DNA of 64,000 nt, taken from NCBI GenBank assembly GCA_037074615.1, contig CM073519.1:26743001-26807000 (forward strand), in the 5' to 3' direction. The position numbers and the translations under genes are program-made. Numbering within the stretch: the first letter of the stretch is position 1; each line of letters opens with the position of its first letter. The DNA comes from Leucaena leucocephala (lineage: Eukaryota; Streptophyta; Magnoliopsida; Fabales; Fabaceae). This document shows positions 11,393-22,621 of this stretch, piece after piece. The notes under the pieces were generated by a model that worked only from the letters and a program-made list of their open reading frames with translations, was not told the origin of the DNA and made no database searches.

Positions 11393-14300
11393 TGTAACAT
11401 CCTTACTTTTATATGCCTTAGGGACCATTCAGTAGCATTTAGAACCACTTACAAGACCTTGGAAGTCCATTAGCCAAATCTGGAATTTTACTTTCTCGGG
11501 TTACTGTTCATATGGTATTCCAGATTACGCAACGAACTTCGAAAAATCATAATTAATTCTACAAAACTCGAAATGAAGTGGTTCAAAAAGCTACATGAAC
11601 ATAACATCTTTAAGTTTAAGGGAAAAAGAATTTCTAGACCAAATGATTAGCCAATTAATACAGTTTATTCGTTGAAGTTTACTGTTCATTTGGTCAAAAC
11701 TCTGGAAATAGATTCTGGTCCCTTACTTTGGAAAATCATTTTTCTTGATATACACATCTAAATGAAACGTTCTACCTATGCACTTAAATCTATGGATGTG
11801 TGCTACATGCTCAACAAATTTTGTGAACTAATTCCTTCATTTGCTAGGTCAAACTGAAGCCACAATAAAACTGCTTCAGGGCCTACATTTTTACCATTTC
11901 AGTTTCTTTTCTTTCATTTCCAATGATTGTTTCAGCATGCGCAAGCCATCAAATAAGCTTCTTAACATTCATATACATCATGTACATATGCCATAAGTAT
12001 TACAATAGTTTCATCACATAAATGGACACCTTACATGGCATTTACATACATAGACAATTTATAGTATATACTAAAATCTCAATACTTCACTTCCTTTCTT
12101 CCATTCTTTAGCTCTTCTCCATGCATACCTTTTATTCATGCTTGACCTAAATTGGTTGGTTATGGGAGAGTGAGATTCTAGGGAATCTTAGTAGCAAACA
12201 TTACCACTTAAATATGCAAGATGGATGCTAATGCATGATATGTAATTTCATTAAACTTTCTTTGGTTAGTGACATGCTATCATGCTATCATGCTATCATA
12301 CTTTTAGTGACATGCATGGCCATGGAAAACATGTTATTCACAATACATTGAACATCATTAATCATGTCACAAAATCATTCAAACATCACATACATGTCAA
12401 CACATAAGCATACCACATCAAGCACATAAAGAGATAAGTTCACTACCTTGCACTTAAGATTTTCTCTTGACCTTTAGCCCTTACTCCCTAGCTTTCCAAC
12501 CATGAAGCATTTATGTCCATCACTTCCCAACATCTTCTTGGATGTTTCATGGTCCTAAACACATTCATATTCATCACATAACTCATTGGGACTCATGAAC
12601 TCCAACCATGTTCAAGACTAATTTTGTTACACTCTTTATTGTCATAACTTTCTCTAATTTTCACTAATCCACTTGGCTCTTGAACCAATTGATGTCTTGA
12701 CTTTACACTACACAATTTCATCTTTTGAATCCATTTATGAGCTTAGAATCATGAAATTCGAGCTCCTTCATGGCATGCTATACAGAACTGAACATAAGCA
12801 CACAATTCTTTCAATAATTCTCATTTTGATTCTAATGCTTCCCATACTTGTTTCTCCACTTTACCCCACACAACTTTTCATTTTAAAACCATTGGAACCA
12901 TCAAAATCATGAAATTCCAATCACTGTTCATGCGAGTGAACAGTACCGTACGGAATCTCAAAGACTACAACCTTGAGATTTTAGTGTTTCCAAGGTTCAA
13001 AACCTTTCCAATCCTACACAAAATCATCATACAAACTCAATGGAAGCATTAAATTATTGAAATTCAATTTCCTTCCCTCATGAACAGTGCATACCGAACA
13101 GGGCACACCATGGCAAAGTTAAGAATATCAATTTGATTCAACAACCAACCACTTAACTAGCTTGTTTAAGCTTCAATCATATGGTTCTAACTTTAATTTC
13201 TTCTTTCCCCTTTCCTTGAAGGTTTTTGGGCAGCACCTTCCCTTAGAGAAAACTCAACTTTTTCCCCATGAAAAACCTAAGTTCAAGCTCCCAAATCAAA
13301 GGAGAATAAGCTAGGAAAGATTGCTTACCTTTAATCTCTAGCTTGCTTGAACTTTGGAACCTTGAATCTTCTTTGTCTTGGCTTGAGTTTCCATTCTGCA
13401 AGAGTTTCCCCAAGGGTCCATGAAGCCACGGTTTTCTTCAGAATGAGGGGGTATTTATAGCCAAAATCCAAGAAAAATGATTGGCCAAGATTGATTTGGT
13501 TACTATTTGATCTAAAGGCCCACATTTAATCTTGGATTTAACTTTTTCATACAATAATAATTATGACATCATGTGGGACAGCTCATGGGACACCTAAGAG
13601 GGTTAGGTGGCGTGCTGCCCTTGCAAGGAACCTTTTGGAGAAATTCTAGTCCAATCCGGTACCGATCAGTGCAGTTTCACAACAACCGGACTGTATTCTG
13701 TTCCTAATTTTTTATAGTATACCAGGATATGTATTCTATCCTGGAAATTAATGTCTAGGATTCTCACACATTGACATACTTGTACTGGCCACAACTTAAT
13801 TATAGATCCCTTGGGAAATGACCAAAATACCCTTGGTGTCCTTTCTTGCACTATATTGACCCTAAGGGCATAATTATCATTTCACCCCTATTTGTACTGC
13901 CTCAGGGCATATATTGACTCAACTAATCATATTTATACCATGTGCCACATTTGTAGCCTATCCCAGATGACCAAAATGCCCTTCATCCATCTATGGTACA
14001 ATTTGGGCATCAAGGGGCATTTTCGTAATTTCGCCCTTTTTCTGGCACTGGCCCCTTCTACTGATAGACTGGTACCCTGGATTTTGGGTCCTTCTTGGCG
14101 TCATTATGGGCCTATTTATGAGGTCATCTAATCTTATTCTATCCATGCTTACATACCGATAAGTTCCATTATCGAATCACGGGTGTTAACAAATTCTCGT
14201 CAAAATTCACTGATATGTGAATAACTTTTTATACAGAACTTCTTCTGGAGTTCTGTCAGATCTATGATATCTGACACTGTAGGGCACACTTTCCTGTAAT

Positions 14301-14790
14301 TTGCCCACCTATATCTGAAATCCATGAAATCTGATAAAATTTCAGATAACTTTTAGACTATCAGATAAATATCTGCTGTCTAGAGCCCTAATAAAATTTC
14401 TGTATCATGTTAGATTATCCAGCATACCTTCCTCTATTTACTGATGGAATATGAGACTAAAATACTTCTAGGCAGTTTTAACCCTTTTGGGGCTGATCTT
14501 TCTATAATTACAATTTTGCCCTTGAACTTTTCTCTTAATTACATTTATGTCCCTAACTTTTTGGATATTTACATTTAGATCCCTAAACTTTTGGAAATTA
14601 CAACTTTTGGCCCAACATTTATTTCTACTTTAACTTTTGGCCTTTAACCTTTTCCAATTTGTATTTAGGTCCTTCTCTTTCTTTAAGACTTATCTAACCT
14701 TTATTATTTCGTCTGATCTTCGTCATAATTCTTTCTAAACCTCTTTCCACTATCAGTACTATACAGATAGGGAAAATTTAGGATATGACA
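11393..14790 (-). repeat. 5' (right) LTR of element A
   Basis: A 3398-bp uninterrupted K LTR, TGTAACATCC...GGATATGACA, and the best reference copy in the window. It contains a TATAAATA box (13452-13459, minus) and several copies of the octamer TGAACAGT/ACTGTTCA, including a hairpin pair at 12923-12944. Given the box position, more than 1.9 kb of LTR would lie downstream of transcription start. The frames at 12673-12912, 13331-13525 and 13892-14131 have counterparts in the other LTR but no recognisable product. Confidence 0.93.
13452..13459 (-). promoter_or_regulatory. TATA box in the 5' LTR of element A
   Basis: Minus strand TATAAATA followed by a C-run. This is the copy that would drive genomic RNA of element A, transcribed toward lower coordinates. 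Confidence 0.65.
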
Positions 14791-14795
14791 TTAAA

Positions 14796-15493
14796 CAATC
14801 TAGTTAGGTGATTGGTTATTGAATCAAGTTGATATTCTTGACTTTGCCATAGTTCAACCATTTTAGTCTGCACTATTCATGATAGAAGGAGATGGAATTT
14901 CAATGATCTAATGCTTCCATTGAATTCATATGATGATTTTGTGTAGGATTGGATAGGTTTTGAACCTTGGAAGCATTAGAATTTCAAGTTGTAGTTTTGA
15001 AGTTCTTCTCTATTACTATTTACTCATATGAACACTGATTGGAATTTTATGATTTTGATGTTTCTAATGGTTTTAAAATAAAAAATTGTGTGGGATAAAG
15101 TAGAGAAACAAGTATGGGAAGCATTGGAATCAAAATGAGATTTTTTGAAAGAATTGGAACCTTTTTTTTAAATCTATCTAGAATAGTGCATAGGAGCTGA
15201 AATTTCATTATTCTAAGCTCATAAATGGATTCAAAAGATGAAATTGTGTAGGATAAAGTCAAGACATCAATTGATTCGAAGGCCAAGTCCATTAGTTAAG
15301 ATTAAGGAAAGTTAATGTAGTTAAATTAGCTCAATGTTCAAGAGAAAGTTATATTGTAATGGATGGATGATTATGTGATATTAGGTTTTGATTGTGGACT
15401 CCAAAGAGGCAGCCACGTATCAAGAAGAAGTAAGAAGAAAGAGTCAAAGAAAAGTTAAAGTGAAAGAAAGTCAAGTATATGAGGTAGTGAACT
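14796..15493 (+). repeat. LTR O1, second piece
   Basis: Continues O1 after element A. The junction attgaagcttaaa|caatctagttaggtg reproduces the uninterrupted S2 sequence near 36385-36410. It ends gtagtgaact where O2 begins. The related S6 reads gtagtaaact at the same place, which identifies the target site of O2. Confidence 0.85.
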
Positions 15494-16292
15494 TGTCATA
15501 TCCTAATTTTCCCTATCTGTATAATACTGTTAGTGGAAAGAGGATTAGAAAGGATTATGACAAAGATCAGAAGAAATGAGAAAGGTTAGATGAGTATTGA
15601 AGAAAGAGAAGGACCTAAACACAAAGTATAAAAGGTTAAAGGCCAAAACTTAAAGTAGAAACAAAAGTTGGGCCAAAAGTGATAATTTTCAAAAGTTAAG
15701 GGACTTAAATATAATTAAGTAAAAAGTTAAAGGGCAAAATTGTAATTATAGAAAGATCAGCCCGGAAAGGATTATAACTGCCTAGAAGTTTTTTAGTCCC
15801 ACATTCCATCAATAACTAGAGGAAGTTACACTGGTTAATTTGGCATGATACAAAAATTTTATTAGGGCTCCAGACAGCAGAAAAATATCTGATAGTCTAA
15901 AAGTTATCTGAATTTTTATCAGATTCCATGGACATCAGATATAAGTGAGGGAATTATAGGAAACTGTGCCCTACATTGTCAGATGTTATGAATTTGACAA
16001 AGCCCCGAAAGAAGTCCTGTATAAAAAGTTATTCCCATAACAGTGAAGTTTGACAGGAGTTTGATAACACCTGTGATCCGATAATGGAACTTATCGGTAT
16101 GTGAGCCTAGATAGAATGAGATCAGATGACCACATATATAGGCCTATGCTGACACCAAGAAGGGAACAAAACCCAGGGTACCAGTCCATCAGTAGAAGGG
16201 GTCATTGTCCAGAAAAGGTGTGAAATTACAAAAATGCCCCTAGATGCCTAGATTATACTAGAGATGGGTGGAGGGCATTTTGATCATCTGGG

Positions 16293-17749
16293 TGATGAAT
16301 CCCTATTTTATCATATTATTTTCTATCTATTTAAGGAGATTTATCATGATTAATAGATATTATTATAATTATTTTGGTTATTTTGTGCCTTAGTTGACTA
16401 TATGAATTAAATAACTAAAAATGTCATTTTCATGTATTTTTACTAATTTTATTATCACACTGGTATGCACGAAGATATTTTTACCTTTTATGACTTTCAG
16501 GAAGAATAGTAAATAATTAATAGCCCACAAAAGAGGAGCCAATCACAAGTCAAGATTCAAAGCAAGAGGATAAATATTAGTTATATCTTATCTCTGATTC
16601 CTTATATTATATCATATATCATTTGAATTGATTCAAAGATAATTTATCAATATCTAACATTTGAATCTAATTAAAGGATAATGATAAATATGTTATCTTT
16701 TCCTATTAATTGTTTTATCTCTTTTATCCTATTACTTTTTATTTGAATTGTTTATAGGATATTTGAGTTTAAAAATATTATCTCTGGAGATATTAGAAAA
16801 GATGATAGCTTGAAAGGATATTGAAGATAAATAGAGATTATCATTATCTCTTGAAGAGCCAATCAGTGAAGAGACTTACATCAAACAGGATTCACTCCCA
16901 AAGGCTATATAAAGGAACCCAAGGCTTCTCCATTCAACACACCAATCACCACCATCACAATCATCTTCTTCATCTCTTCCACAATTCCACCATTTTCCTT
17001 TTAAGTTCTTGAGGAGAGATATAGTGGCTTGAGTTTCTGTGCTTTAGAGTTAGGAGTTGAACAATTTTACGTTTTGATATTTTCCTTTATAAAAATTTAT
17101 GATTTCCTAGATTTAGGTTTTGAGATTTGTATATGTTGGACCTAGGGTTTCGATTGAGACATCTTTGTGATCAAACCCTTGTGATTTATTATTTCAATTT
17201 ATGATTTGATATTCTTTATTTAATATCCTTAGTTTCCTCTTATAATTATTCATGCTGGATTCACATGATTAGTTATAGGATTTTCGATTGAATATCCATG
17301 TTAGAGGAACAAATCATTTATTGTTTAATTTATTGCATGCTAAGTGGATCTTCACTAATCATTCTTGATACAATTGTATGGTAAATCTAGGTATAATTGT
17401 AGATTTTATGATTATGACCATGACGATTGTCTGAGATTTTGTATATTAGGGACTTAGTATATATAATTGTTATAACTCTAATATACTATTGAACAAAGAT
17501 AGCCACGGATCAATCCTTGAGAACGTCCAACTTACTGGTAATCGTATCCTTTAAACTCTTTTACTTTCTTGCAATTATTGCTTTAATTAAACTGAATATT
17601 CTTCTCCACCCATATTTATTCCTTAATCACTTTAATTAATCATAATCAAGCTACGCATTGACTCCGCCTTGAGATCGACCTACGGTTAGCTCTTATACAC
17701 ATAGGGTTAAAACTAGTAATTAATTTGAGGGCTAAGACAAGCGATATCA
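16293..17749 (+). repeat. 5' LTR of element T
   Basis: A 1457-bp LTR, TGATGAATCC...GCGATATCA. TATATAAA at 16906-16913 is the likely promoter. The 18-bp length difference from the 3' LTR comes mainly from one indel near 17370, where the 3' copy jumps from attcttgat to ctaggtat. The frame 16821-17012 is LTR sequence and recurs in the other copy. Confidence 0.95.
16906..16913 (+). promoter_or_regulatory. TATA box in the 5' LTR of element T
   Basis: ggcTATATAAAgg, conserved in the 3' LTR at 21795-21802. The next 830 bp to the LTR end would be R and U5. Confidence 0.65.
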
Positions 17750-17754
17750 AATTT

Positions 17755-17773
17755 TGGCGCCGTTGCCAGGGAG
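17755..17773 (+). other. Primer-binding site of element T (tRNA-Asp)
   Basis: tggcgccgttgccagggag begins five bases after the LTR. It is complementary to the 3' end of plant tRNA-Asp (which ends CCCCGGCAACGGCGCCA) with one mismatch in the G-run. This primer choice is characteristic of Athila-type elements. Confidence 0.92.
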
Positions 17774-17855
17774 TCAATTCCCTTGGTTCTTGATTTCTTA
17801 TTGTCCTTTTTTTTAATTATTCATATTTTCTTTGTTTCCTTCTCTAAATCATATT

Positions 17856-19766
17856 ATGTCTTGGTTTAACAATCATAATCAATATAATCCTAATCTAATA
17901 ATGCAGTCCCAATCTTTTACATGTTATAATATTTCAAGGGATAAGATAAGAGCACAAATATCATCCTTTGCAAAAAATATTCATGAATCTTTTGTTGAAT
18001 ATTGGGATTGATTCTAATACATCCTGCACGAGTACCCGCATCACCAAATACCTGATGAATACCTCATACTATACTTCCACAGGGGATTGAAAGAGCAGGA
18101 CTGAAAAATAATAGATGGTGCAACGGGAGGAGATTTGTTGGACTTAAATGTAGACGGGGCTTGGGAATTTCTTAGATCATTTGTCATGAGTAACCAACAA
18201 TACATGGCTCAATTACCACCTCAACTATATCATGAACCGTCCTCCCCAACACATAAACCCTACTTTGAGCCTCCATTTACTACATATGTTCCAATCCAAG
18301 ACCCTTATAACAAGAATGATGATATGACATTAGTTCTTAAAGGTATATCAGATATGACCTCTGCTGTCACAGGTGTAACTTCTCAACTCTCAAACTTGTC
18401 ATCTCGATTTGATATAGAGAAATCTAGTACGGATGCCAAACTTGACAAGCTAGCCTCAGGTTGTGCTACCTTAGATAGTAAGTATGATAATGTATCAACT
18501 TATGTGACTTAATTGACTAACTCTATAAATGAGCAACAAGCGAAGAATGGAGGGATCATCCCTTCTAATACTGTCATCAATCCTGGATCCTTAGATGCTA
18601 TCACACTGAAAGGTGGCAAAAAGGTAGGATTCTTAGAAAATGATGATGTGACAAACACTACTGAGGATATCATTGAAGATACTACTAAACACATCCATGA
18701 GCACACCACTAAAGGTGTGGAAGACATTACTGAACATATCCCTGAAGTGCCTAGGCAATCAGCAAGTTTGAAAGAGAAAGAACTACTCAAGAAAGATGAG
18801 GCTTCTCAAGTAGAGACTCCCACAACCATCAGTAAAGAGGTAAGTATTCCTTTCCCTACATCTTATGCAATGAGTAAGAGAACTGCTAATAAAGAATAGG
18901 ACAAGGAGATTTATGACTTGTTTAGCAAACTTGAGGTAAATATTCCATTGTTAGAATTACTTAAAGGCATGCCTAGAGTTGCTAAATTTATCAAAGACTT
19001 GTGTACCCATAAACATCGGTTTAGCCCAAATCAAAGAGTCCAAGGTTCTTCTAATGTCTCTACCCTTTTTAAACCTAAACTTCTAATTAAATGCCAAGAT
19101 CCAGTAGCTTTTATAATTCCTTGTACTATTGGGAAAATACATATTAATAAGGCTTTATTAGATCAAGGAGTAGCTATTAATGTTATGCCTACAATTCATG
19201 ATGATGAAAATGAGGGTGCTAGTAAGGATGCGGTGTTATCATGTGATTTGCCACTCGATAAAGAAATAATTACTGATGATTATATTTCAATTTCTCATGT
19301 TGAAGTTAAGGGTCTTACTGAAGGAAATCTTATTGATTGTATTGGATGTGAGAAATACTCGTGTTCTTATATGTCTTATAGAGTTCTCACATCTGGTGTT
19401 TTGATTACTAATATTGCAAGCTTGATGGCTTTTCATGGTTTTAAGTACTTTGATTCTTGTCCCATACTTGGAGTTGGAAAAGGTGCTGCTTGTGGTTTGT
19501 TGAATTTCTTGCAGGAATCTCACTTAGGAGGATTTTATGGTGATCACCATACTCCGTATATTGTGGCGCCTCCACAAATTGACCCCGAGCCACCACCCCA
19601 AATATTTAGAGAAAGCTATGTAGAGAAGGTACACTTACATAAAAGCATGTTCCTCATCATAGATGAGAATATCAATTTTAAGACCCCTAAACGTCATAAA
19701 GGCACCAGGTTGTCTCTTGCCTTATCTTATTCTTCTAAATATCCTGGGCTTTATTATTTGAGATAA
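17856..19766 (+). pseudogene. gag-protease polyprotein of element T, five in-frame stops
   Basis: A single reading frame of 637 codons runs from ATG 17856 to TAA 19764-19766, interrupted by TGA 18009, TAA 18015, TGA 18102, TAA 18510 and TAG 18897 but by no frameshift. Residues 1-51 match the start of a retrotransposon Gag domain (ISSFAKN, ESFVEYW). After the stops come PHHQIPDEYL, YFHRGLKEQD and LDLNVDGAWEFLRSFVMSNQ (from about codon 94), typical of Athila/Tat-like Gag. Near codon 430 the retropepsin-like motif reads LLDQGVAINVMP where most relatives have CDLGAS; the catalytic Asp codon is 19161-19163. The frame ends soon after, and no pol follows. Gag would package the RNA; the protease would process it. 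Confidence 0.9.
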
Positions 19767-21167
19767 GTGTGGGGGAGGGACAATACCGGTAGTAAAAGGT
19801 AGATTTATTGCTTTATGTCTTTTAACAATTTTCTAGAATAGGTTGCATTTTAAAGATTTCTTAGTTTTATGTTAGTTTTTCTTTGAATAAAATATCCTCT
19901 TTTAGCACATGACTCTTTAACCATCTCCTTGCTCCCTCTGATATATGCCTTAATGCTGCATTGAGGACAACATATGATTTAAGTATGGGGAGAGAATGAA
20001 TTTTATTGATTGTCTGGAAGCTCTTGAAAATGCCTATTTTTCAAACATTTTCCACACTTATACTTCTAAACACTCATGTTTCAAATTAAAATATCATCTT
20101 GATTACACTGATACAAGTATGAATCTTTCAATTTCATTGTTGATTGTGATAGTTCAGTTAATTAATATTCTAAGAGTTATCCTAGAAACATATAATGTAA
20201 TGCATTGAGAACAGTTGAAGTCTTCAGTGAGGCTCTGTGAATAGAAATGAAGAGAGATAACCATGTTGGAAGGATTCTCGGCCTTAAATTCCTAAATTGA
20301 GTGAGTACCTCCTATACTAATTTCTCTTTAGAACTTGTCTTAGTTCTTTTATCTGTTGTCTAACTCATGTGCAATTCTTTAAAATGATTAAGGTCATCAT
20401 ATTCTAAACCTTTTTTATCCCAAACACAAGCCCATTACATATTATATCCCTAGTCACCCCCTTTGAGCCCATCACTTTTCTTTTTCCATCATAGAAAGTC
20501 ATATATGCATCAACATCTTCTTGAAATAAAATTTTTATTCATGTCAGAAAATCATTATTATTGAAATATTGTGTTATATCTTTTATATATAAGGTGCCAA
20601 AAAAAAGAAAAAGAAAAAAAACAAAGAAAAGAGAAAAAGAGAGAGAGAGAGAAAAGAGAAATAAAGAATGCACTATTATCACATCTTATTAGCACAATTA
20701 TTACCTATACATCTCTTATGACATGAATTCATGATATACATTCATTATTACATGCATATACTACTTTCTATTCTTCATATTCCATTTCACGTGCCTATTT
20801 CCAATATTACAAGCTTATAAAGTCCTCTTGATTAAAGAATGCACATGTAACTGACGATGGAGACTTAAAACTTTTACAAGCCTATGGTAGGGTCTAGTAT
20901 AAGCAGGATTGAGTGAAAGAACCCGTAAAAGGTGAGATTAGTGAAATGAATATATCCCTGAGTGCGCTCTCTTCTATCTTATTCCTCTGTCTTAATTGTA
21001 TTCATAGAGACTAATCACATTGCATTTGTTATTATGTGACCAGGTTGACTTGAAGGATTTGATTGATTTAATTATCACTTTCATGTTCGAATTTGTTTGG
21101 TTTCTCTACTTGTTTTCAATGTTTATAAAGATGTTCTTTATTGCTTTGCCTAGGAGTACAAAGGTTT
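19767..21167 (+). other. Non-coding 3' part of element T
   Basis: About 1.4 kb between gag-protease and the polypurine tract, with no coding blocks. It contains two further G-rich tracts of the polypurine type, aagtgtgggggaggga (19765-19780) and aagtatggggagagaatga (19981-19999), the second preceded by gcattgaggacaaca, as in Athila-like elements. A purine tract lies at 20598-20660. The frame at 19996-20208 has no recognisable family. Confidence 0.75.
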
Positions 21168-21182
21168 AAGTGTAGGGGAATT
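21168..21182 (+). other. Polypurine tract of element T
   Basis: aagtgtaggggaatt lies immediately before the 3' LTR (TGATGAATCC at 21183), the expected place and composition for plus-strand DNA priming. Confidence 0.85.
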
Positions 21183-22621
21183 TGATGAATCCCTATTTTA
21201 TCATATTATTTTCTATCTATTTAAGGAGATTTATCATGATTAATAGATATTATTATAATAATTATGGTTATTTTGTGCCTTAGTTGACTATATGAATTAA
21301 ATAACTAAAAAGGTCATTTTCGTGTATTTTTACTAATTTTATTATCACATTGGTATGCACGAAGATATTTTTACCTTTTATGACTTTTGGAAGAATAGGA
21401 AATAATTAATAGCCCATAAAAGAGGAGCCAATCACAAGTCAAGATTCAAAGCAAGAGGATAAATATTAGTTATATCTTATCTCTGATTCCTTATATTATA
21501 TCATATATCATTTGAATTGATTCAAAGATAATTTATCAATATCTAACATTTGAATCTAATTAAAGGATAATGATAAATATGTTATCTTTTCCTATTAATT
21601 GTTTTATCTCTTTTATCCTATTACTTTTTATTTGAATTGTTTATAGGATATTTGAGTTTAAAACTATTATCTCTGGAGATATTAGAAAAGATGATAGCTT
21701 GAAAGAATATTGAAGATAAATAGAGATTATCATTATCTCTTGAAGAGCCAATCAGTGAAGAGACTTACATCAAACAGGATTCACTCCCAAAGGCTATATA
21801 AAGGACCCCAAGGCTTCTCCATTCAACACACCAATCACCACCATCACAATCATCTTCTTCATCTCTTCCACAATTCCACCATTTTCCCTCTAAGTTCTTG
21901 AGGAGAGATGTAGTGGCTTGAGTTTCTATGCTTTAGAGTTAGGGTTGAACAATTTTACGTTTTGATCTTTTCCTTTATACAAATTTATGATTTCCTAGAT
22001 TTAGGTTTTGAGATTTGTATATGTTGGACCTAGGATTTCGATTGAGACATCTTTGTGATCAAACCCTTGTGATTTATTATTTCAATTTATGATTTGATAT
22101 TCTTTATTTAATATCCTTAGTTTCCTCTTATAATTATTCATACTGGATTCACATGATTAGTTATAGGATTTTCGATTGAATATCCATGTTAGAGGAACAA
22201 ATCATTTATTGTTTAATTTATCGCATGCTAAGTGGATCTTCACTAATCATTCTTGATCTAGGTATAATTATAGATTTTATGATTATGACCATGACGATTG
22301 TATGGGATTTTGCATATTAGGGACTTAGTATATATAATTGTTATAACTATAATATATTACTGAACAATGATAGCCACGCATCAATCCTTGGGAACATCCA
22401 ACTTACTGGTAATCGTATCCTTTAAACTCTTTTACTTTCTTGCAATTATTGCTTTAATTAAACTGAATATTTTTCTCTACCCATATTTATTCCTTAATCA
22501 CTTTAATTAATCATAATCAAGCTACGCATTGACTCCGCCTTGAGATCGACCTAGGGTTAGCTCCTATACACATAGGGTTAAAACTAGTAATTAATTTGAG
22601 CGCTAATGACAAGTGACATAA
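21183..22621 (+). repeat. 3' LTR of element T
   Basis: A 1439-bp copy of the 5' LTR, ending GTGACATAA before the ctggg duplication; the 5' copy ends CGATATCA. Scattered substitutions and one short deletion are the only differences seen. Confidence 0.94.

Larger units (their letters stand above)
1332..14790 (-). mobile_element. Element A: complete LARD-like family K retrotransposon, TSD TTAAA
   Basis: Two LTRs (1332-6722 and 11393-14790) flank 4670 bp with an initiator-Met primer site beside the right LTR and a polypurine tract beside the left, so the element reads right to left. Exact ttaaa duplications lie at 1327-1331 and 14791-14795, and S2 shows the empty site. LTRs are about 3.39 and 3.40 kb once D1 is removed from the left one. 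The interior has no frame with gag, protease, reverse transcriptase, RNase H or integrase motifs. Long LTRs with a non-coding interior are the hallmark of large retrotransposon derivatives, which must borrow proteins from an autonomous partner. The LTRs resemble each other closely, so A is younger than its host O1. Confidence 0.92.
16293..22621 (+). mobile_element. Element T: Athila-like gag-only LTR retrotransposon, TSD CTGGG
   Basis: LTRs at 16293-17749 and 21183-22621 are nearly identical. Exact ctggg duplications lie at 16288-16292 and 22622-22626. Sister K LTRs at about 5890-5920 and 13955-13985 show the empty site on the opposite strand. A tRNA-Asp primer site (17755) and a polypurine tract (21168-21182) frame an interior of about 3.4 kb holding only a gag-protease frame. 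Reverse transcriptase, RNase H and integrase are absent, so it needs enzymes from a full Athila/Tat-type relative. Its intact ends and similar LTRs make it one of the youngest inserts. Confidence 0.94.

Noticed and set aside
18509..18790. 93-codon minus-strand frame over the gag of element T
   Set aside because: It is a shadow of the plus-strand gag frame, which has recognisable domains.
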